Under the pieces are notes generated by a model that worked only from the letters and a program-made list of their open reading frames with translations, was not told where the DNA came from and searched no databases. Of a stretch of DNA of 64,000 bases, positions 1 to 7,016 are shown piece after piece. The first letter of the stretch is position 1. Every line of letters starts with the position of its first letter. Source of the DNA: an uncultured Pelagibacteraceae bacterium (lineage in GTDB: Bacteria; Pseudomonadota; Alphaproteobacteria; Pelagibacterales; Pelagibacteraceae); the NCBI GenBank assembly GCA_902574035.1, contig CACGMC010000001.1:124001-188000 (forward strand), in the 5' to 3' direction. The position numbers were made by a program, and so were the translations under genes.

Positions 1-1
1 T

Positions 2-100
2 GGTTCAGCAGCTCCTATTGCAAAAAAAGTAATTAAAAAGGTTTTAGAAAGAGATCAGTTAAGAGAAAATGTTAAAAATTTAACTGGAGAAGAAATATAA
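2..100 (+). CDS. mrdA: penicillin-binding protein 2, C-terminal end only (partial)
   Basis: The open frame entering from the left edge encodes 32 residues (starting GSAAPIAKKVIKKVL) before a TAA at 98-100. A GSAAPIAK-type end followed by a helix rich in K and E is typical of the C-terminus of PBP2 transpeptidases, which cross-link the peptidoglycan of the lateral wall. The stop overlaps the rodA start by one base (TAATG), the usual mrdA-rodA arrangement. Only about 5% of the protein is visible, so the assignment rests mostly on the neighbour. Confidence 0.7.
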   Translation, partial: GSAAPIAKKVIKKVLERDQLRENVKNLTGEEI

Positions 101-1224
101 TGTTTCAACCAAGATCGATACAAACATCAATGACATATAGGGATAAGATTATGTCTATGGATTATGTTTTAGTTATATCAATTTTATTATTAGGTGTTGT
201 AAGTATGTTTGCAATGTTTTCTACAGACGGTGGAAAATTTGATTATCATACCAAAAGTCATATTTTAAGATTTGGCGTTTTTTTTCTAATGTTTCTAATA
301 ATATCCATGTTTCAAATTAGATTTTGGTACCAAACAAGCACACTTTTATATTTAGCATTTTTTATATTACTTTTAGGTGTAAAATATTTTGGTCTAACTT
401 CTTCTGGATCACAAAGATGGCTTAACTTTTATTTTATGAATCTTCAACCATCAGAGCTAATGAAGATCGGTTTAATTTTATTTTTGGCCAAATATTATCA
501 CCGAATATCAACGCAAGATGTTAATAGAATCAAGTTTTTATTTTTACCTGTTGTAGCACTGGTAGCACCAGTTTTATTAGTAGTTGCTCAACCAGATTTA
601 GGAACCTCAATACTTATTGCCCTTGGAGGTGTAACAGTTTCATGGCTTGCTGGAGTACGCGTCAAATTTTTTGCTTATGCATCTATTCTATTTATTTCAT
701 TAACACCTATAGCAATTGCATTTTTAAAGCCATATCAGAAGTCAAGAATTTTAACTTTTTTAAATCCAGATAGAGACCCACTTGGTGCTGGCTATCAAAT
801 TATTCAATCAAAAATTGCTATAGGCTCAGGGGGTCTTTTTGGTAAGGGCTTTTTAAATGGATCACAAAGTTATTTAGATTATCTTCCCGAAAAGCATACA
901 GATTTTATATTTACTCTATTTTCCGAAGAATTTGGCTTTGTCGGCTCCTTATTCATCTTGTTACTATATAGTGTGATAATTTATAGAATAATCAGTATCG
1001 GTGATGTAACTAGAAGTAGCTTTGGAAAGTTGTATTGTTACAGTTTTGCAACCGCATTCTTTATATATGTAGGGGTAAATATGGGTATGGTTCTAGGACT
1101 TTTACCAATAGTTGGTGCCCCATTACCAATAATGTCCTATGGTGGTTCTTCAATGATGGCAATTATGCTAGGCCTTGGAATAGTTATGTCATGCAAAATT
1201 TACAAAGATACCCCAGTAAACTAA
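100..1224 (+). CDS. rodA: RodA, SEDS-family peptidoglycan glycosyltransferase
   Basis: 374 residues, the usual RodA length, with about ten membrane segments. SEDS signatures are present: PEKHTDFIF around residues 263-271, with the conserved Asp at 268, and a C-terminal GAPLPIMSYGGSS stretch. The protein polymerises lipid II into glycan strands in the inner membrane with PBP2, for lateral wall synthesis and rod shape. It is translationally coupled to mrdA by a one-base overlap. Later in-frame ATGs at codons 11, 18 and 20 exist, but the first ATG gives the coupled arrangement. RodA is preferred over FtsW because of the mrdA neighbour and the short N-terminus. Confidence 0.93.
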   Translation: MFQPRSIQTSMTYRDKIMSMDYVLVISILLLGVVSMFAMFSTDGGKFDYHTKSHILRFGVFFLMFLIISMFQIRFWYQTSTLLYLAFFILLLGVKYFGLTSSGSQRWLNFYFMNLQPSELMKIGLILFLAKYYHRISTQDVNRIKFLFLPVVALVAPVLLVVAQPDLGTSILIALGGVTVSWLAGVRVKFFAYASILFISLTPIAIAFLKPYQKSRILTFLNPDRDPLGAGYQIIQSKIAIGSGGLFGKGFLNGSQSYLDYLPEKHTDFIFTLFSEEFGFVGSLFILLLYSVIIYRIISIGDVTRSSFGKLYCYSFATAFFIYVGVNMGMVLGLLPIVGAPLPIMSYGGSSMMAIMLGLGIVMSCKIYKDTPVN

Positions 1225-1323
1225 TTTCAACCACCTATAATATTGGACCAAAATGAACCTAATTTAAAAAAATTAGTGCTTGCTTTAGCTAGATTAAGAT
1301 GATCTAATTTTAAATATTAAAAT

Positions 1324-1779
1324 ATGTTTGGTGATAAAAAATCGTTAAAAGACTCAGAAAGATCTTTAATTAGTGAAACAGTAAGTATTGACGGTACTGT
1401 TAATAGTTCTGGAGCAATAGATGTAGCTGGTTTAGTAAAAGGACCTGTTTACTCAAAAGAGATAGTAATTAAAGAAACAGGCTCAATATCTGGTGGTGTT
1501 GAGGCGGAGACAGTCGAAATTCATGGTCATTTAGATGGAAAAGTTTCTGCTGATAACGTAGTTATTGGTTCCTCTGGTGTAGTGAAAGGTGATATAGAAT
1601 TTTCAAATAATTTAAGAACTGAAAATGGTGCGGATATTGAGGGTTACATCAAAAAAACTGCAGCAAAAAGTAAAATCACAGGAGATTTCTTATTTTCAAA
1701 ATCAAAAGAGGAAAAGAAAACTAAAAAGAACGGCAAACCTGAAGCAAATGTGAATAAAGAGAGCGAAGCTCTGATCTAA
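1324..1779 (+). CDS. bactofilin family cytoskeletal protein
   Basis: 151 residues. Residues about 15-115 carry the repeating hydrophobic/glycine pattern of the bactofilin (DUF583) beta-helix, with phrases such as SGAIDVAGLVKGPV, ETVEIHGHLDGKV and NVVIGSSGVVKGDI at regular spacing. The last 35 residues are a charged, lysine-rich tail. Bactofilins polymerise into membrane-associated filaments and in other Proteobacteria localise wall synthesis. The gene lies 99 bases after rodA on the same strand, which fits a role in cell shape. No exact partner can be named from the sequence. Confidence 0.88.
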   Translation: MFGDKKSLKDSERSLISETVSIDGTVNSSGAIDVAGLVKGPVYSKEIVIKETGSISGGVEAETVEIHGHLDGKVSADNVVIGSSGVVKGDIEFSNNLRTENGADIEGYIKKTAAKSKITGDFLFSKSKEEKKTKKNGKPEANVNKESEALI

Positions 1780-1824
1780 TCTATCGCACTATAAATATTT
1801 CAAATTTTCAACTATATTTAATGC

Positions 1825-3072
1825 ATGAATAATTATAAATGCAACTCCGTTGGTATTGTAGGCGCTGGAATACAAGGGGTCTGTATCGGTCTACAACTCA
1901 TTAAAAAAAAAATACCAGTTACAATTTTTGATAAAAATGATCCTGGCAGTATGAGTTCATACGGTAACGCGGGTCACTTCTCTCCATATGCGGTAGTTCA
2001 ATTAAATAGACCTGATGTGATCTACGATATACCAAAAATGTTACTAAGTTCTTATGGACCTCTAGCTTTGAAGTGGAATTATATCCCTAAAATGATACCG
2101 TGGATTTTAAAATATCTTAAATCTTCAACAAAAAAGTCAATGATGCATACAACAAGATACATGCATCAAATTCTAGATTTATCTCTTGATGCGTATGATG
2201 AAATTTTGAGTGAGATAGACACAACTAATTTAGTAGAAAGAAGGGGAATTATTTATGTTTGGACAAATAAAAACTTAAAAAGTAGAAAAATGGAAATTAA
2301 AATTAGAAACGATCTCGGTATTAAGCAAAGACTCTTAAATAAAGAGGAAGTTTTAGAACTAGAACCTAATCTAAGTCCAGTCTTTGACGCTGGTGTAATT
2401 TACGACTATGCTTATCACGCAAGAGATCCTAAGGAGATAACAAAAAAACTTTTTGAACTTTTTTTGAAATCAGGAGGTGAGTTTAAAAAAAAAGAAGTTA
2501 TAAGTGTAGAACAAACTAGATACAACCAAACACAGATCAAAACTAACTCAGAAAAATTTAAATTTGAAAAAATTGTTTTAGCTAGCGGCGCATTCTCAAA
2601 AAAACTAACCGATCAATTAGGTGAAAAAATCCCTTTAGACACAGAAAGAGGATATCATGTACATTACAAAAATATGGATCATCTTCTTAAAAGACCAGTT
2701 ATTTTTCTTGATAGAGGTTTTGGAATGACTCCAATGAATCAAGGTTTAAGAGCAGTTGGAACTGTAGAGCTAGGAGGATTTGATAATCCTATATCAAAAA
2801 AAAGAATTGACTATATAGATAAGTGTGCAAAAGAGCTATTACCACAACTCGGTGATTATCATGACGAGTGGTTAGGTTTTAGACCAACACTCCCAGATTT
2901 TTTACCTATTATTGGACCCTCATTAAAAAATAAAAACATTATCTACGCTTTTGGTCACCATCATTTAGGCTGGACTCTCGGCGCAATAACTGGAAAGATT
3001 GTTTCAGGAATAGTAAATGAAGAGAAAACTAATTTAGATTTATCTCCTTATAGTTCCGCAAGATTTAATTAG
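1825..3072 (+). CDS. FAD-dependent oxidoreductase, D-amino acid dehydrogenase (DadA) type
   Basis: 415 residues of the DAO superfamily. The dinucleotide fold begins at once (GAGIQG, residues 13-18), and the following S..NAG..SP stretch (about 45-55) is the DadA signature after the Rossmann strand. The C-terminus has the GFRPTLPDFLPIIG and GHHHLGWT motifs of the family. DadA enzymes oxidise D-amino acids to 2-oxo acids and pass electrons to quinone at the inner membrane. The substrate cannot be read from the sequence. It is followed after 9 bases by an EamA permease and then a 2-hydroxyacid dehydrogenase, suggesting one operon. It could instead be a related imino- or hydroxy-acid oxidase. Confidence 0.82.
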   Translation: MNNYKCNSVGIVGAGIQGVCIGLQLIKKKIPVTIFDKNDPGSMSSYGNAGHFSPYAVVQLNRPDVIYDIPKMLLSSYGPLALKWNYIPKMIPWILKYLKSSTKKSMMHTTRYMHQILDLSLDAYDEILSEIDTTNLVERRGIIYVWTNKNLKSRKMEIKIRNDLGIKQRLLNKEEVLELEPNLSPVFDAGVIYDYAYHARDPKEITKKLFELFLKSGGEFKKKEVISVEQTRYNQTQIKTNSEKFKFEKIVLASGAFSKKLTDQLGEKIPLDTERGYHVHYKNMDHLLKRPVIFLDRGFGMTPMNQGLRAVGTVELGGFDNPISKKRIDYIDKCAKELLPQLGDYHDEWLGFRPTLPDFLPIIGPSLKNKNIIYAFGHHHLGWTLGAITGKIVSGIVNEEKTNLDLSPYSSARFN

Positions 3073-3081
3073 GGGGTTAAT

Positions 3082-3975
3082 TTGTCAAAAAATTACTTAG
3101 CATATACACTACTTGTGTTTGCTACATTATGTTGGTCGGGCAATTTTATAGTAGGTAAATTTGCCTATCTATTTGAAGTACCCCCATTAACTTTAAATTT
3201 TTTAAGATGGGTTTCAGTTTGGATAATTTTAATCCCGTTTACCTATAAAGAAATTTTCAACAATTTTAATTACATTAAAAAAAATTGGATGGTAATAAGT
3301 TTTATGGGAGTTATTACTATAAGTACGTTTAATTCTGTAGTATATTTTGCGCTGAACTATACCCAAGTAATAAACGCTGTATTAGTTCTTGCTGCAATTC
3401 CAGCTGTAACAATAATTATTTCGTCTTTTATGAAAGTAGATAAAACAAATATTTTTCAACTAATAGGATTATTATTATCAATTATAGGAATTAGCGCAAT
3501 TATTTCAAATGCTGACCTAAATAGGATCCTATCTTTAAGCTTTAATAAAGGTGATATATGGATGTTGGTTTGTGTTCTCTCTTGGTCAATTTATTCAACA
3601 TTACTCAAGAAACATAGTTTTAAATTTTCTCAATTCACTTTGATACAATTAATGGTCACGGTTGGAATAATATTTTTAATTCCACAATTTTTTTATGAAA
3701 GATCGATCGGTTTAGATGTAAATTTCAATAAAGCGTTTTTTGTTATTCTTTTTTATGTTGTAATTTTCCCTGCTTTAGCAGCTTATTACTGTTGGCAGAA
3801 AGGTGTAGAGATAGTCGGACCAAATCGAGCAACAATGTTTGTTCAATTGATGCCATTACTGAGCGCTATATTAGCAATAATAATATTTAGAGAAAAACTT
3901 GAATTATACCACTTTATAGGCGCCTCATTTATTTTGTCAGGTATTTATTTATCAAACAGAAAATTAAATGCTTAA
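3082..3975 (+). CDS. EamA/DMT family permease
   Basis: 297 residues with ten predicted membrane segments in two repeated EamA halves, the second opening near residue 155. It begins LAYTLLVFATLCWSGNFIVGK, typical of DMT exporters of amino acids and metabolites. The start is TTG at 3082 preceded by an AGGGGG ribosome site. No ATG lies near the N-terminus that would keep the first helix. It overlaps the next gene by 8 bases, so the two are probably co-translated. Whether it exports or imports, and what, is not visible. Confidence 0.85.
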   Translation: MSKNYLAYTLLVFATLCWSGNFIVGKFAYLFEVPPLTLNFLRWVSVWIILIPFTYKEIFNNFNYIKKNWMVISFMGVITISTFNSVVYFALNYTQVINAVLVLAAIPAVTIIISSFMKVDKTNIFQLIGLLLSIIGISAIISNADLNRILSLSFNKGDIWMLVCVLSWSIYSTLLKKHSFKFSQFTLIQLMVTVGIIFLIPQFFYERSIGLDVNFNKAFFVILFYVVIFPALAAYYCWQKGVEIVGPNRATMFVQLMPLLSAILAIIIFREKLELYHFIGASFILSGIYLSNRKLNA

Positions 3976-4918
3976 AGTTGCAGTATTAGACGATTATCAA
4001 AATGTGTTTAATCAGATTATAAATGTAGAAGACTATAAATCAAAATACGAGTTTACAGTTTTTAATGAACCATTTCAAAATGAATTAGCGGCAATAGAAG
4101 CTCTAAAAAAATTTGAAGTTCTTTTTGTTATGAGAGAAAGGACCAAAGTTACAAAATCATTAATTTCAAATTTACCTAAATTGAAGTTTATCATGACTTC
4201 CGGAACTAGAAACAAAGCTATAGACCTAAATGCTACAAAAGAAAAAAAAATATTAGTTTGTGGTACTGAAATTAACTCAAATCCTGCTGCTGAAATTACT
4301 TGGGCTTTAATACTAGGCTTAATGAGAAACATTAGACAAGAAATTGATAATATGTTTCAAGGTTACTGGCAATCAACTATTGGATATGAACTAAAGGGCA
4401 AAAGATTAGGAATAATTGGGCTCGGAAAAATCGGAACTCAAGTTGCTAAAATTGGCCAAGGTTTTGGTATGGAGATATCTGCATGGAGTGAAAACTTAAA
4501 TTTATCTGAGGCGAATAAATTAAAAGTTTTACCAATGAGCAAAGAAGATTTGATAAAAACATCAGATATTTTATCTATTCATGTTGTTTTGGCTGATAAA
4601 TACAAAAATTTAATTACAAAAAAAGAATTTAAACAAATGAAGAAATCTGCCTTCATAATTAACACTTCTAGAGGAGAGATTATAAATGAAAAAGATCTTA
4701 TAGAGGCCTTAGAAAATGATGAAATTGCAGGAGCCGGTTTAGATGTGTATAGTGAAGAGCCATTACCACAAGATCATAAACTAAGATTTTTACCAAACGC
4801 TTTATTATTGCCGCACTTGGGGTATGTAACTGTGGAAAATTACTCAAAGTTCTATTTTCAGATGATTGAAAACCTCAATTCCTGTATGAATAACAAGCCG
4901 ATTCGAGAAATTACGTAA
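3968..4918 (+). CDS. D-isomer-specific 2-hydroxyacid dehydrogenase
   Basis: 316 residues. The NAD-binding domain has the GLGKIG motif (151-156), and the catalytic Arg-Glu-His set of the family is complete: R235 in NTSRGE, E264 in YSEEPLP and H283 in LPHLGY. Members interconvert 2-oxo acids and D-2-hydroxyacids (phosphoglycerate, lactate, glyoxylate). It lacks the long regulatory C-terminus of type I SerA. It overlaps the EamA permease and follows a DadA-like oxidase. An oxidase making 2-oxo acids and a dehydrogenase reducing them could act in sequence, but this is inference. Confidence 0.87.
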   Translation: MLKVAVLDDYQNVFNQIINVEDYKSKYEFTVFNEPFQNELAAIEALKKFEVLFVMRERTKVTKSLISNLPKLKFIMTSGTRNKAIDLNATKEKKILVCGTEINSNPAAEITWALILGLMRNIRQEIDNMFQGYWQSTIGYELKGKRLGIIGLGKIGTQVAKIGQGFGMEISAWSENLNLSEANKLKVLPMSKEDLIKTSDILSIHVVLADKYKNLITKKEFKQMKKSAFIINTSRGEIINEKDLIEALENDEIAGAGLDVYSEEPLPQDHKLRFLPNALLLPHLGYVTVENYSKFYFQMIENLNSCMNNKPIREIT

Positions 4919-5027
4919 AAATAATTTACAATTTCTAGTTGTTTTTGATAAGCTCAATGTGAGCAAGTAAATGTTTTTATATGGCATAAATAACATATAA
5001 GCATTTGTAAAAAAAGAGAGAGGGAAT

Positions 5028-5369
5028 TTGAAAAAAGTTTTATGTAGCATAATGTTAGCTATGTTTCTGACCAGCTGTGCAGAAACAGTGGCTTTTCTTG
5101 GACCAATATCTACTGCGGCAGGTGGTGGGAATGTTGCAAGATCTACCATTACTACAGCGGTTGATTATGGAATTAAAAAATCAACTGGCAAATCTAGCGT
5201 TGAACACGCCATAGGTTTTGCTGAAAAACATAACCCAGATAGAAAAAAAGAAAAATGTGTTAACTTTCTCGAAGTTACAGAAACTGAAGTTTGCACAATG
5301 CTTAAAAAAAGAGTTTCTGAATTAAAAAGCCAAATAAATAAAAGTTCAAAAATCAAAATCTTAGATTAA
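5028..5369 (+). CDS. small lipoprotein of unknown function
   Basis: 113 residues. The N-terminus is a lipoprotein signal (charged MKK, hydrophobic stretch, lipobox LTSC with Cys17). The mature part has a glycine/alanine-rich hydrophobic stretch (LGPISTAAGGGN) and then a charged C-terminal half with a C-x10-C pair (VNFLEVTETEVC region). I do not recognise the family. The start is TTG at 5028 after an AGAGAGAGGGA ribosome site. It stands alone between the dehydrogenase at 4918 and soxB at 5410. Confidence 0.7.
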   Translation: MKKVLCSIMLAMFLTSCAETVAFLGPISTAAGGGNVARSTITTAVDYGIKKSTGKSSVEHAIGFAEKHNPDRKKEKCVNFLEVTETEVCTMLKKRVSELKSQINKSSKIKILD

Positions 5370-5409
5370 TTAACTGGCTGAGATTAATTTTTTTTGGTAC
5401 CTTAAGGTT

Positions 5410-6660
5410 GTGAAAAAAAAATATTCAATTACAAGTATAGTCAAAAACTCACTTTCAAATAATGAAAATTGGGGAAAAATGTGGAGAAGCCCAAATCCAA
5501 AAAAACACTATGATGTTATTATAGTTGGAGGCGGGGGTCATGGATTAGGAACTGCTTACTATCTTGCAAAGCATCATGGAATAAAAAATATCGCAGTTAT
5601 CGAGAAAGGCTGGCTTGGTAGCGGTAACACTGGAAGAAATACAACGATAATTAGATCCAATTATTTGTGGGATGAAAGTGCATATTTATATGATCATGCG
5701 GTCAAATTGTGGGAAAATTTATCTGAGGATTTAAATTATAATATGATGTTTAGTCAAAGAGGAGTTTTGAATTTAGCACATAATGAGCATGACATAAAAG
5801 AAATTAAAAGGAGAGTTTCTGCAAATAGATTAAATGGATTAGATACTATGTGGTTAAATAAAAATGAAGTCAAAGATTTAGTTCCTATTATGAATACAAA
5901 CAATCTTAGATACCCTGTTCTTGGAGCCGCTTACCAACCTCGAGGAGGTGTAGCGAGACATGATGCTGTAGCCTGGGGATATGCAATGAGAGCAGACGAG
6001 TTAGGAGTTGACATAATTCAAAATTGTGAGGTCAAAGGAATTAAAACAGATAATTATAAAGTTGAAGGGGTTGAAACTACAAAAGGTTTTATTAAGTCTA
6101 GTAAAATTGGGGTGGTAGCATCTGGTCATACTAGCGTGCTCGCTGCGACTGCTGGAGTAAGATTGCCTTTGCAAAGCAGGCCTCTGCAAGCTTTAGTATC
6201 AGAACCAATTAAACCAGTAATTAACACAGTTGTAATGTCTAATGCTGTACATGCCTACGTAAGTCAATCAGACAAAGGAGAATTAGTGATTGGAGCCGGT
6301 ACTGATGGCTATAATTCTTTTACGCAAAGAGGCGGTTATGATGTAATTGAAGAGACAGTCAGAGCTATTGTAGAACTTTATCCAATATTTGGAAAAATGA
6401 AAATGTTAAGACAATGGGGAGGTATAGTTGATATATGTCCTGATGCAAGTCCCATAATAAGTAAATGTGATGTTGAGGGCTTATATTTTAATTGCGGTTG
6501 GGGAACCGGAGGTTTTAAGGCTACGCCAGGAAGTGCGAATGTATTTGCTCACACAATTGCAAATGATGAACCGCATAAAATCAATGCTCCATTTGCTTTA
6601 AGCAGATTTTCTGATGGAAGACTGATAGATGAGCACGGTGCTGCAGCAGTAGCGCATTAG
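5410..6660 (+). CDS. soxB: sarcosine oxidase, beta subunit
   Basis: 416 residues, matching heterotetrameric sarcosine oxidase beta. A DAO-type FAD fold starts at about residue 36 ([20 protein letters not shown]), followed by the [16 protein letters not shown] stretch typical of SoxB, where FAD and the covalent FMN between alpha and beta sit. The C-terminus has [12 protein letters not shown]. The subunit oxidises sarcosine to glycine, formaldehyde (or methylene-THF) and H2O2 in the cytoplasm. The start is GTG at 5410 after AAGG. The next gene, soxD, begins 2 bases after the stop. Confidence 0.96.
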   Translation: MKKKYSITSIVKNSLSNNENWGKMWRSPNPKKHYDVIIVGGGGHGLGTAYYLAKHHGIKNIAVIEKGWLGSGNTGRNTTIIRSNYLWDESAYLYDHAVKLWENLSEDLNYNMMFSQRGVLNLAHNEHDIKEIKRRVSANRLNGLDTMWLNKNEVKDLVPIMNTNNLRYPVLGAAYQPRGGVARHDAVAWGYAMRADELGVDIIQNCEVKGIKTDNYKVEGVETTKGFIKSSKIGVVASGHTSVLAATAGVRLPLQSRPLQALVSEPIKPVINTVVMSNAVHAYVSQSDKGELVIGAGTDGYNSFTQRGGYDVIEETVRAIVELYPIFGKMKMLRQWGGIVDICPDASPIISKCDVEGLYFNCGWGTGGFKATPGSANVFAHTIANDEPHKINAPFALSRFSDGRLIDEHGAAAVAH

Positions 6661-6662
6661 TC

Positions 6663-7013
6663 ATGATTTTAATTAAATGTCCATATTGCGGTGAGAGAGA
6701 TCAATCTGAATTTACTAGCGGAGGAGAAGCTCACGTAGTTCGACCTAAAAACCCAGATAGTTTATCTGATAAAGACTGGGGGGAATATGTTTTCTATAGA
6801 AATAATCCTAAAGGAATCTTTTATGAGAGATGGGTTCATTCTCATGGATGCAAAAAATGGTTTAATGCAGTAAGAAATACTTCTACTGACCAAATATTAA
6901 AGGTTTATAAAGTGAATGAAAAAAGGCCAGATTTTAGTGACTTTGAAAACACTTTAAAATCACCCTCTGGGGAGCCATCAGTAGGATCAGGAAATTTTGC
7001 AGTAAAGAAGTGA
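6663..7013 (+). CDS. soxD: sarcosine oxidase, delta subunit
   Basis: 116 residues. It has the zinc-binding CPYCG near the start, then GGEAH, YRNNPKGIFYERW and HSHGCKKWFNAVRNT, all landmarks of SoxD. Known SoxD proteins are mostly about 90-100 residues. The extra length here is a polar C-terminal tail after KVNEKRP, low in complexity. It is a structural zinc subunit of the tetramer and lies between soxB and soxA with gaps of only 2 and 3 bases. Confidence 0.95.
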   Translation: MILIKCPYCGERDQSEFTSGGEAHVVRPKNPDSLSDKDWGEYVFYRNNPKGIFYERWVHSHGCKKWFNAVRNTSTDQILKVYKVNEKRPDFSDFENTLKSPSGEPSVGSGNFAVKK

Positions 7014-7016
7014 AAT

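Noticed and set aside
4952-4964. GCTCA-ATG-TGAGC hairpin as a terminator
   Set aside because: The stem is only 5 bp and no T-tract follows directly; it is kept only as a possible operator.
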